Positions 7,454 to 12,351 of a stretch of DNA of 47,160 nt are shown here, piece by piece. This DNA is from a virus: positions 1 through 47,160 of the IMG/VR virus record IMGVR_UViG_3300042887_001118; one strand, written 5' to 3'. The notes below the pieces were generated by a model. That model did not search any database, was not told the origin of the DNA, and worked only from the letters and a program-made list of their open reading frames with translations. The position numbers and the translations under genes are program-made. Numbering within the stretch: position 1 is the first letter of the stretch; each line of letters opens with the position of its first letter.

Positions 7454-7873
7454 ATGAAATGGATTTCTTCTTTTGTAGTAGCTGTGTTTTTTACAATACC
7501 ATTAAAAAGCACTGTATATCTTTTTAAATCAAATGAATCAGCGCCTGTAATTACAGACACTGTAACTGTGACAACTTATACCACCGATATAAGCGAAACT
7601 GACGAAGAGCCTCTTATAACTGCGAGTGGTTTTAAACTTGATTCTTTAAATCCAAGAAGACACAAGATAATCGCTATAAGTAGGGACTTAAAAAAGAGAT
7701 ATCCATTTGGATCTAAGGTAAGAGTAACTGGTCTTGGAAAAAAGTACGATGGAGTATATAAAGTAGAAGACGTAATGCACTCAAGGTGGAGAAAGAAAAT
7801 AGATCTACTTATAAATCCTAAAGACAAACAGTTTAAAAAGAGAAGAGTTGTAATAACTCCTATAGAAAAATAA
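7454..7873 (+). CDS. Exported 3D-domain (double-psi barrel) protein
   Basis: The start at 7454 is chosen because upstream in-frame codons lie inside the tmRNA; this ATG follows AAAGGTT. The 139-residue protein has an N-terminal hydrophobic signal or anchor (ISSFVVAVFFTIPL). A 3D/RlpA-like domain at about residues 35-125 follows, with LITASG, IIAISRDL, PFGSKVRVTG and EDVM-x-SRW-x3-IDLLI in the expected order, including acidic residues of the Asp-rich signature. Such domains occur in peptidoglycan-acting enzymes and cell-wall-binding proteins. A role in host wall lysis is plausible, and this is the only candidate lytic protein seen here. Confidence 0.7.
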   Translation: MKWISSFVVAVFFTIPLKSTVYLFKSNESAPVITDTVTVTTYTTDISETDEEPLITASGFKLDSLNPRRHKIIAISRDLKKRYPFGSKVRVTGLGKKYDGVYKVEDVMHSRWRKKIDLLINPKDKQFKKRRVVITPIEK

Positions 7874-7876
7874 CAT

Positions 7877-7948
7877 CGCGAGGTAGAGCAGCGGTAGCTC
7901 GGCGGGCTCATAACCCGTAGGTCGGAGGTTCGATCCCTCCCTTCGCAA
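7877..7948 (+). tRNA. Initiator tRNA-fMet (anticodon CAU)
   Basis: The 72-nt gene folds as a cloverleaf with anticodon CAT at 7909-7911. The acceptor CGCGAGG/CTTCGCA has a C1-A72 mismatch, the bacterial initiator signature required for formylation. The anticodon stem has three consecutive G-C pairs next to the loop (GGG-CTCATAA-CCC), a second initiator hallmark. The D stem GAGC/GCTC and T arm GGAGG-TTCGATC-CCTCC are intact. CCA is not encoded. It lies 3 nt after the 3D-domain gene. Confidence 0.93.
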
Positions 7949-7955
7949 CAAACAC

Positions 7956-8021
7956 AACTACCTGCCGCTGGTATAACCAGAGCATGACTTGGATGGCGAC
8001 TTAGAAAAATTGTGGGTAGTT
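7956..8021 (+). ncRNA. Structured RNA element of unknown type
   Basis: A 66-nt segment is closed by a perfect 7-bp stem, AACTACC (7956-7962) with GGTAGTT (8015-8021), and contains an inner hairpin CTGGT-ATA-ACCAG (7968-7980). Acceptor-like closure suggests a tRNA relative, but there is no recognisable T loop or anticodon arm. It starts 7 nt after tRNA-fMet in a stretch with no protein gene and may be part of the same primary transcript. Confidence 0.4.
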
Positions 8022-8035
8022 TGTTTCAATATTAA

Positions 8036-8143
8036 GGTTGATTGGAATGTATCCTTTAACTGTAGAAAGGGCGGATACCTCGCGGTTAGAAATGCCAATC
8101 GTAAAAGCAGATGTCCACGCACCCATCTTCTGCTTTCCTAAAT
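8036..8143 (+). ncRNA. Tandem structured RNA, copy 1
   Basis: Three stems are visible: GATTGG/CCAATC (8040-8045 with 8095-8100), nested GTATCC/GGATAC (8049-8054 with 8073-8078), and a 3' hairpin AAAGCAGA/TCTGCTTT (8104-8111 with 8129-8136). The 3' loop contains TGTCCAC and CCATC, which recur in copy 2, and the element ends in CCTAAA then T7. Conserved loops with compensatory stem changes between copies support a functional RNA. No known family is recognised. Confidence 0.6.
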
Positions 8144-8150
8144 TTTTTTG

Positions 8151-8290
8151 GGTTGATTGGGGAATGGTATAGGTTAGCCTGTTGGTGGCGCTCAAAAAGC
8201 ATTGGCCGACTATATCGGAGTTTAAACCATCATTAGTAATGCCAATCATAAAAGGAGTTGTCCACTGAACCATCCTCTCCTTTCCTAAAC
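8151..8290 (+). ncRNA. Tandem structured RNA, copy 2
   Basis: The layout matches copy 1: GATTGG/CCAATC (8155-8160 with 8242-8247), nested GGTATAG/CTATATC (8166-8172 with 8210-8216, one G-U), and the 3' hairpin AAAGGAG/CTCCTTT (8251-8257 with 8277-8283) with the same TGTCCAC...CCATC loop and a CCTAAA end. The nested loop is longer than in copy 1. It stops just before the tRNA-like element at 8298. Together the two copies fill about 250 nt with no coding sequence. Confidence 0.6.
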
Positions 8291-8297
8291 TTAATAT

Positions 8298-8413
8298 GCC
8301 GGTGTGGCGGAATAAACAGTGTCTACTGACGAGTAGCATTGAGACGTACCTGATTCGAAGTGGTGGAGTGACCGAAAAGGACTCCGTGAGGGTGAAAATC
8401 CCTTCCACCGGCA
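8298..8413 (+). tRNA. Class II tRNA-like element (Leu-like 5' end), abnormal core
   Basis: The ends form a perfect acceptor stem GCCGGTG (8298-8304) with CACCGGC (8406-8412), followed by A8413. The 5' part reads TGGCGGAAT as in tRNA-Leu, a long variable-type arm GGAGT/ACTCC is present (8365-8369 with 8381-8385), and a T-like arm GAGGG-TGAAAAT-CCCTT lies at 8388-8404. The middle is abnormal: a strong hairpin (CAGTG-T-CTAC with GTAG-CATTG, 8318-8342) replaces normal D and anticodon arms, and the T loop lacks the usual TTC. At 116 nt it is too long for an ordinary tRNA. It may be a decayed tRNA or a tRNA mimic. Confidence 0.45.
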
Positions 8414-8420
8414 CCGTATT

Positions 8421-8506
8421 GGTTTAAAAAAAGTCATAAATTAGTAATAGTATTACCGATATTGCGATAATTTTAAACCGACAAAGACGTTAGCTGTAAA
8501 CGTCTT
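8421..8506 (+). ncRNA. Two-hairpin structured RNA
   Basis: A perfect 9-bp stem GGTTTAAAA (8421-8429) with TTTTAAACC (8471-8479) encloses an A/T-rich loop with a small GTAAT/ATTAC hairpin. An 8-bp hairpin AAGACGTT (8484-8491) with AACGTCTT (8499-8506) follows. The second resembles a terminator stem but lacks a clean T run. No protein gene overlaps it convincingly. Confidence 0.4.
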
Positions 8507-8522
8507 ATATAAAATAAACAGG

Positions 8523-8602
8523 ACCATTGGTATTGATATCAAAAGCTAATGGTTGGTGGTAGATGAGTGTCGATGACTGCAGCCTCCAATACTCGCACCA
8601 CC
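8523..8602 (+). ncRNA. Structured RNA directly upstream of tRNA-Thr
   Basis: Two adjacent hairpins are visible: ACCATT/AATGGT (8523-8528 with 8548-8553), containing the palindrome TTGATATCAA, and a long one closed by GGTGGT/ACCACC (8555-8560 with 8597-8602) with an inner stem GAGTGT/ATACTC (8565-8570 with 8589-8594). It ends 5 nt before tRNA-Thr. It could be a processing structure or an independent RNA. Confidence 0.4.
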
Positions 8603-8607
8603 GTAAC

Positions 8608-8680
8608 GCCTTGCTAGCTCAGTTGGTAGAGCAGGTCATTTGTAATGATCAGGTCGGCGGTTCAAGTCCGTCGCGAGGCT
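8608..8680 (+). tRNA. tRNA-Thr (anticodon UGU)
   Basis: A standard 73-nt cloverleaf. The acceptor is GCCTTGC/GCGAGGC with one G-U pair, the D arm GCTCAGTTGGTAGAGC, the anticodon arm GGTCA-TTTGTAA-TGATC with TGT at 8641-8643, and the T arm ends in GTCGCGAGGC. Discriminator is T8680, as I recall for Bacteroidota tRNA-Thr. CCA is not encoded. It reads ACA, and likely ACG by wobble, which are frequent codons in this A/T-rich genome. Confidence 0.92.
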
Positions 8681-8684
8681 CACG

Positions 8685-8818
8685 ATCCGAATCATTAACA
8701 ACGGATAATATGCCCAATATGATGAGAAACGGAGTGATGACCGTATGGGAACCTACATTGAAGTGGATGGGAATAACTTCAGGGAATTGTCTACCCGACC
8801 TCGTGAGGACGAACAGAC
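8685..8818 (+). ncRNA. Folded non-coding stretch between tRNA-Thr and tRNA-Ser
   Basis: This 134-nt spacer holds several short stems: ATCCG/CGGAT (8685-8689 with 8702-8706), CCCA/TGGG (8713-8716 with 8746-8749) around ACGG/CCGT (8729-8732 with 8741-8744), TGAAGT/ACTTCA (8759-8764 with 8776-8781) and GTCT/AGAC (8789-8792 with 8815-8818). No tRNA or protein is supported. The density of stems suggests a transcribed structured spacer or another unknown RNA. Confidence 0.3.
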
Positions 8819-8822
8819 AAAC

Positions 8823-8909
8823 AGAGGGGTACTCAAGTGGTTTACGAGATCAGTCTTGAAAACTGACGATCGGGAAACTGATCCGGGGGTTCGAATCCGC
8901 CCCCCTCTG
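8823..8909 (+). tRNA. tRNA-Ser (anticodon UGA)
   Basis: An 87-nt class II tRNA. Acceptor AGAGGGG (8823-8829) pairs with CCCCTCT, and G8909 is the serine-type discriminator. Anticodon arm TCAGT-CTTGAAA-ACTGA carries TGA at 8857-8859. The variable arm is GATC-GGGAAACT-GATC. The T arm GGGGG-TTCGAAT-CCGCC has one internal G-G mismatch. CCA is not encoded. It reads UCA and probably UCG/UCU. Confidence 0.92.
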
Positions 8910-8921
8910 CAAAATTATAAG

Positions 8922-9137
8922 ATGTTAGAATTTAAAACGCCTATTCCAGTTATTGTAGAAGGCAACAAAGAAGGTTATGCAGTGTACGTTTCTAATGGAG
9001 GCACATTTGAGAACGATATATGGTGTATTGTACTATGCGATGGAGGTCACATTAGACATTACAGAAGCGATCAAATAAGAATGCATCACAACGCTACTTT
9101 AGATCTAACAAAACATAATGAAAAAGGTAACAAATAA
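8922..9137 (+). CDS. Small hypothetical protein
   Basis: The start at 8922 is chosen because the in-frame upstream codons run through tRNA-Ser. The 71-residue protein appears beta-rich (PIPVIVEGNKEGYAVYVSNG, WCIVLCDGGHIRHYRSDQI) with a polar His/Lys tail. Its end overlaps the next gene by 20 nt. No family is recognised. The SH3-like strand pattern resembles many small phage proteins. Confidence 0.6.
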   Translation: MLEFKTPIPVIVEGNKEGYAVYVSNGGTFENDIWCIVLCDGGHIRHYRSDQIRMHHNATLDLTKHNEKGNK

Positions 9138-9327
9138 GTTTGGAGTAGAATTAAAAATAGGAGACAAGTTACAAATCGTGTCGGATAAGTTGGGCAATAA
9201 AATGCTGGCTAATGTTGATAAAGACGAGGTAATTAGTATCACTGGATTTTCTGAAGATGGAAAAATACTGTATCACAACAACTCATTGGCATTACCGGTC
9301 AATAGCGATGTGTACATAAAAATATAG
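9118..9327 (+). CDS. Small beta-rich hypothetical protein
   Basis: The 69-residue product has strands typical of a small barrel (VELKIGDKLQIVSDKLG, VISITGFSEDGKILYHN, SDVYIKI). It starts inside the previous gene, which is a common arrangement here. It is followed within 11 nt by tRNA-Gln. No function is recognised. Confidence 0.6.
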   Translation: MKKVTNKFGVELKIGDKLQIVSDKLGNKMLANVDKDEVISITGFSEDGKILYHNNSLALPVNSDVYIKI

Positions 9328-9337
9328 GCGGCTTTAG

Positions 9338-9408
9338 TCCCATTTAGTATAACGGTAGTACAACTGTTTTTGGTGCAGTTTGTTGTGGTTCGAATCCATG
9401 AGTGGGAA
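9338..9408 (+). tRNA. tRNA-Gln (anticodon UUG)
   Basis: A 71-nt cloverleaf. Acceptor TCCCATT (9338-9344) pairs with AGTGGGA (9401-9407); the U1-A72 pair is characteristic of bacterial tRNA-Gln. Anticodon loop TTTTGGT carries TTG. The T arm is TGTGG-TTCGAAT-CCATG, with G-U pairs. Discriminator is A9408 and CCA is not encoded. Confidence 0.9.
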
Positions 9409-9428
9409 CTCAATTAAAAATTAAAAAT

Positions 9429-9677
9429 ATGTTATTGACTTATTACTTTATTTGTATTATCTATTGTTTCTATCAACTAAACAAAAGATACAGAAAATCA
9501 GGAACAGAATACAATTCTCCTGAGTTAGACGCTATTATGGTTGTAGTAATGGCTTGGGTATTGGCTCCTGTTGATGTATCTATAACTTGGATTAGATGGT
9601 ACAAAGAAGCTGAACAAGCCAGAATCGATCAAAGTAAATTAGACTTTAAAATAGACGAAGAAGACGGAATCTATTAA
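9429..9677 (+). CDS. Small membrane protein
   Basis: ATG 9429 is preferred over an upstream GTG at 9402 that lies within tRNA-Gln. The 82-residue protein has an N-terminal hydrophobic helix (MLLTYYFICIIYCFY), a polar turn, a second hydrophobic segment (IMVVVMAWVLAPVDVSI), and an acidic tail. It lies between tRNA-Gln and the next tRNA-like element. Function unknown. Confidence 0.6.
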   Translation: MLLTYYFICIIYCFYQLNKRYRKSGTEYNSPELDAIMVVVMAWVLAPVDVSITWIRWYKEAEQARIDQSKLDFKIDEEDGIY

Positions 9678-9682
9678 TATAC

Positions 9683-9846
9683 TGTAGGGTGGTGAAAGAC
9701 AAAGTATATACACACGGCATACACACTCACTCGTCTCGTGAGCGCAGAGAACGAAATAGATAAAAGATATGGATTGACCACAAGCTCGAGCAATGTGTCT
9801 TTTATCGAATCGCTGCATGAAGGTTCGAATCCTTCCCCTACAGCCA
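9683..9846 (+). tRNA. tRNA-like element with an oversized insert, CCA encoded
   Basis: Acceptor TGTAGGG (9683-9689) pairs perfectly with CCCTACA (9836-9842), followed by G9843 and an encoded CCA (9844-9846). The T arm is canonical (GAAGG-TTCGAAT-CCTTC, 9819-9835). The total of 164 nt is about twice normal. In the middle there is a CTCAC-TCGTCTC-GTGAG hairpin (9726-9742) with a 7-nt loop, and a long hairpin built from GCAG/CTGC and the perfect 9-bp GATAAAAGA/TCTTTTATC (9759-9767 with 9798-9806). If the first hairpin is the anticodon arm it would read GUC (Asp) but with C33 instead of U33. It could instead be an interrupted tRNA or a tmRNA-style hybrid. Confidence 0.5.
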
Positions 9847-9881
9847 AGCTGTTGTTCTTTGACATATAGGAGAAATAAAAT

Positions 9882-10157
9882 ATGGAAACACTATCATTCG
9901 TTTTAGGGATGAGCTTAGTGGTGGTTATCGCGTTAGCGATAGTTGCTGTTACTGCCTTCGTTAAGACCATAAAGTTAGAAAAAAGAATCGAAGACCTTAA
10001 TAGAGACGTTATTGAAATTGACGCTCAAACAAATAGAGTACTATCCTTAGAGATAGAAAATGTTCACAGAAGTCGAGCAGAATCAGAACAAGCTATATAC
10101 AGCATGATGGATTCTCGACTAGACAAATTAGAATCAAAGTTAATTAACAAAAAATAA
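9882..10157 (+). CDS. Membrane-anchored coiled-coil protein
   Basis: The 91-residue protein has one strong N-terminal membrane helix (about residues 6-30), then a long charged helix with heptad-like spacing (KLEKRIEDLNRDVIEIDAQ, MDSRLDKLESKLINKK). This layout is used by phage spanins and holin partners but also by many unrelated proteins. It is preceded by the 164-nt tRNA-like element. The 90 nt after it hold no gene, only an A/T-rich tract with ACATTTATATATAAATC before the next start. Confidence 0.6.
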   Translation: METLSFVLGMSLVVVIALAIVAVTAFVKTIKLEKRIEDLNRDVIEIDAQTNRVLSLEIENVHRSRAESEQAIYSMMDSRLDKLESKLINKK

Positions 10158-10247
10158 AAAATAAGTCAAGAACAACAGCTTTACTTTAAACTTTTATTTC
10201 TCCATCTTATCCATAATTGTTACATTTATATATAAATCTATAACACT

Positions 10248-10655
10248 ATGGAAACACCCTACACTTGCCAATTCTGCGGCAAAGACACTTCAGAAGTAGA
10301 ATACGACTATCTTTCAGGTACAGATCATCTTTCTTGTGCATTAGAATCTGAATTTAAGAACAACCCAATTGAAAAATGCGTTATCTGTGGAGAGCCTACT
10401 CAATACAGATTTAACGATCACATCGACTATCGTTTTAATTACGTAGAAGGCGCAGGTCAATTATGCGTTAAATGTGGTAATAAAGACGACTCAGATATTA
10501 CATTAACAGAAGTAGATCCTTTAGGTACGTCTAATCCAATTCATATGTTAATCTTAGTAGACGAAACTACTATCGTATACACACCAAACGATGCTGAATT
10601 GGGAGCTAAAGTAAGAAAAATATATTGGGATTTAAAACAAGAAAAAAACAAATAA
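10248..10655 (+). CDS. Zinc-ribbon protein
   Basis: The 135-residue protein contains several metal-binding Cys pairs: CQFCG at about residue 7, a His-Leu-Ser-Cys near 29-32, CVICG near 44 and CVKCG near 75. A beta-rich C-terminal region follows (NPIHMLILVDETTIVYTPN). It likely binds structural zinc and perhaps nucleic acid or protein. Its last base overlaps the start of another zinc-ribbon gene (TAATG). Function is otherwise unknown. Confidence 0.65.
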   Translation: METPYTCQFCGKDTSEVEYDYLSGTDHLSCALESEFKNNPIEKCVICGEPTQYRFNDHIDYRFNYVEGAGQLCVKCGNKDDSDITLTEVDPLGTSNPIHMLILVDETTIVYTPNDAELGAKVRKIYWDLKQEKNK

Positions 10656-10900
10656 TGAATCAAAAACAACCACAGGTAGATTTAACCAAAACTACACCAT
10701 GGCTTTGCGACAGTTGCGGTCACAATGCTTTTACTATGGGATTGCTATTAAGAAAGGTTAGTAAATTTTTATCTGCAGACGGAAGAGAAGGCTTGGCACC
10801 AGTTCAAGTGTTTTGTTGCGTTAAATGCGGACATGTCAACAAAGATTTTTATCCACCAGAATTAGCAATAACAGAAAGCAATGAAAAAGACGAAGAATAG
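10655..10900 (+). CDS. Zinc-ribbon protein
   Basis: The start at 10655 gives 1-nt overlap (TAATG) with the previous stop; an in-frame ATG at 10625 would overlap 31 nt more. The 81-residue product carries CDSCGHNAF near residue 18 and CCVKCGHVN near residue 54, forming one zinc ribbon of the kind seen in nucleic-acid-binding phage proteins. The acidic C-terminus overlaps the next gene by 20 nt. Confidence 0.65.
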   Translation: MNQKQPQVDLTKTTPWLCDSCGHNAFTMGLLLRKVSKFLSADGREGLAPVQVFCCVKCGHVNKDFYPPELAITESNEKDEE

Positions 10901-11150
10901 AGAAGTATACGGAGACAACATTATATACACATCCGAAAACACAAGACAGATTCTAAAAACTGATTCTATAGTCGATGGTATAGTAGATCAATTTATCGAC
11001 AGATCAAGAGTCGGTAAAGCAAAATACAACACCGATTTGGACAGAACAGATCTATCTTTATCTCAGTGGTTGCAACACGCAATCGAAGAACACATGGATG
11101 CAATTCTGTATCTACAAAAAATAAAGTCTACAATAGACGGTAAAAAATAA
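10881..11150 (+). CDS. Phage-type small helical protein, MazG-like EExxD segment
   Basis: The 89-residue protein includes a segment often seen in phage proteins: GKAKYNTDLDRTDLSLSQW followed by LQHAIEEHMDAILYLQK. The EE-x2-D spacing recalls the metal-binding helix of all-alpha NTP pyrophosphatases (MazG/dUTPase-like), but only one such motif is visible, so catalytic activity is doubtful. It ends 4 nt before the nuclease gene. Confidence 0.6.
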   Translation: MKKTKNREVYGDNIIYTSENTRQILKTDSIVDGIVDQFIDRSRVGKAKYNTDLDRTDLSLSQWLQHAIEEHMDAILYLQKIKSTIDGKK

Positions 11151-11154
11151 GACA

Positions 11155-12075
11155 ATGCCAAAACATGTATGGGGAGTAAATTATGCTTATCAGAAGTCTG
11201 TGTCTTATTCACAATATTCTATATACAAGCAATGTCAATATCAATGGTATCTTAACTACATTAAGAAGCTAAAGATATTCAAACCCTCTGTGCACTTAAC
11301 TTTCGGTACCTCTTTCCACGAAACCATGCAAGACTGGTTAAAAGTAATGTTCGAAGACTCTGCTAAAAAGGCAGACGAAATGGACTTGGCTGGATTGTTA
11401 AAAGAGAGAATGTACGAGAATTATAAAGAGGCTTTGGAAGAACAGAAAGGCGAGCACTTTATAAAGCCAAACGATTTCAAAGAGTTCATAGAAGACGGTG
11501 TTACCATATTGGATTGGATCAAGAAGAGAAGAGGCGAGTACTTTAACTTAAGAACCACTAAGTTAATCGGCATTGAGATTCCAATCGAACAATACATAGT
11601 AGACGAGATTCCAAATGTGATCATGACTGGTTCTATTGACTTAATCTTTTTTAATAAGAACACAGAGACTTACGAGATCTACGATATTAAGACTTCAACA
11701 AAAGGCTGGAACGATAACGATAAGAAGGACAAGAACAAGATCAGTCAGTTGCTTTTGTACAAACACTTCTACTCAAGAGCTTTAAACGTTCCTATAGATA
11801 AAATAGAAGTTAGATTCTTTATAGTAAAGAGAAGGCCTTATGTTAGTCCTGATTTTCCTACTAAGTATGTTCAAGAGTTCATTCCAGCACAAGGCACTAA
11901 GAAAGTAAAAGACGCAGTGGCAGAATTCGAATCCTTTGTTAGAGAAACATTCACAGCTGATGCCAAGTACATAGCAGAAAGAGAGTACACAAAGAACTTA
12001 GATGGATGTAAGTGGTGCCCATTCAAAGACAAACCTGAGCACTGCGACCGAACAAATAAAAAAGTTTTGTTATAA
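11155..12075 (+). CDS. RecB/Cas4-like PD-(D/E)XK nuclease with Fe-S type Cys set
   Basis: The 306-residue product matches the PD-(D/E)XK exonuclease superfamily: an N-terminal SYSQYSIYKQC helix, GTSFHETMQ, the acidic motif GSIDLIF (Asp about 163), YDIKTS (Asp178, Lys180) and the QLLLYKHFY helix. Cys at about 27, 285, 288 and 297 (CKWCPF then HC) have the spacing of the 4Fe-4S cluster in Cas4 and AddB. It is probably a DNA exonuclease in phage recombination or end processing. No CRISPR array or cas1/cas2 is present, so a CRISPR role is unlikely. It may also degrade host DNA. Confidence 0.85.
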   Translation: MPKHVWGVNYAYQKSVSYSQYSIYKQCQYQWYLNYIKKLKIFKPSVHLTFGTSFHETMQDWLKVMFEDSAKKADEMDLAGLLKERMYENYKEALEEQKGEHFIKPNDFKEFIEDGVTILDWIKKRRGEYFNLRTTKLIGIEIPIEQYIVDEIPNVIMTGSIDLIFFNKNTETYEIYDIKTSTKGWNDNDKKDKNKISQLLLYKHFYSRALNVPIDKIEVRFFIVKRRPYVSPDFPTKYVQEFIPAQGTKKVKDAVAEFESFVRETFTADAKYIAEREYTKNLDGCKWCPFKDKPEHCDRTNKKVLL

Positions 12076-12123
12076 ATTTATATTTACTATTTATCTACAT
12101 ATTTATACTAAATAAATTATAAT

Positions 12124-12342
12124 ATGGTTAGCAAAACTAAAAGGGTAATTACGTCTGTAAAGATACCCGAGAATCTATACGAGGACTTTAAGATTACCTC
12201 AATAAGAACTAAGATGAACTTACAAGACATAGTGGAGAGATCGATGTATATGTATCTGACTGATTCTAGCTTTAGAGCTAAGTTACACGAGCAATACAAT
12301 ACGTACTACACTGGATCTGAAATAATTAACGCAATAAAATAA
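12124..12342 (+). CDS. Ribbon-helix-helix DNA-binding protein
   Basis: The 72-residue protein has the RHH layout: a basic N-terminal strand (KRVITSVKIPENLY), a first helix (EDFKITSIRTK), a turn and a second helix (NLQDIVERSMYMYL). RHH proteins bind DNA as dimers and usually act as repressors. It sits 9 nt before the first glycosyltransferase gene, in a position to regulate the glycan island. The upstream 48-bp gap is very A/T-rich and contains ATATTTAT at 12099-12106. Confidence 0.7.
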   Translation: MVSKTKRVITSVKIPENLYEDFKITSIRTKMNLQDIVERSMYMYLTDSSFRAKLHEQYNTYYTGSEIINAIK

Positions 12343-12351
12343 GTTACAAAA

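Noticed and set aside
8320-8380. Hammerhead ribozyme core: CTGACGA followed downstream by CGAAA
   Set aside because: The sequence between the two boxes does not form a proper stem II, and no GTC cleavage triplet is placed correctly. The hairpin CAGTG-T-CTAC/GTAG-CATTG explains the segment better.
8001-8414. Minus-strand open reading frame of 137 codons
   Set aside because: It covers the tandem structured RNAs and the tRNA-like element, and no other minus-strand gene is supported in the window.
8563-8859. Open reading frame of 98 codons across tRNA-Thr and the spacer
   Set aside because: It runs through an intact tRNA and the translation has no coding-like composition. The tRNA and RNA stems account for the sequence.
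9402-9428. GTG start at 9402 for the small membrane protein
   Set aside because: It lies within the tRNA-Gln acceptor stem; ATG 9429 leaves the tRNA intact.
9690-9818. Self-splicing intron in the tRNA-like element
   Set aside because: The insert is about 90 nt, far below group I or group II size, and shows no P7-type core or catalytic domain V.
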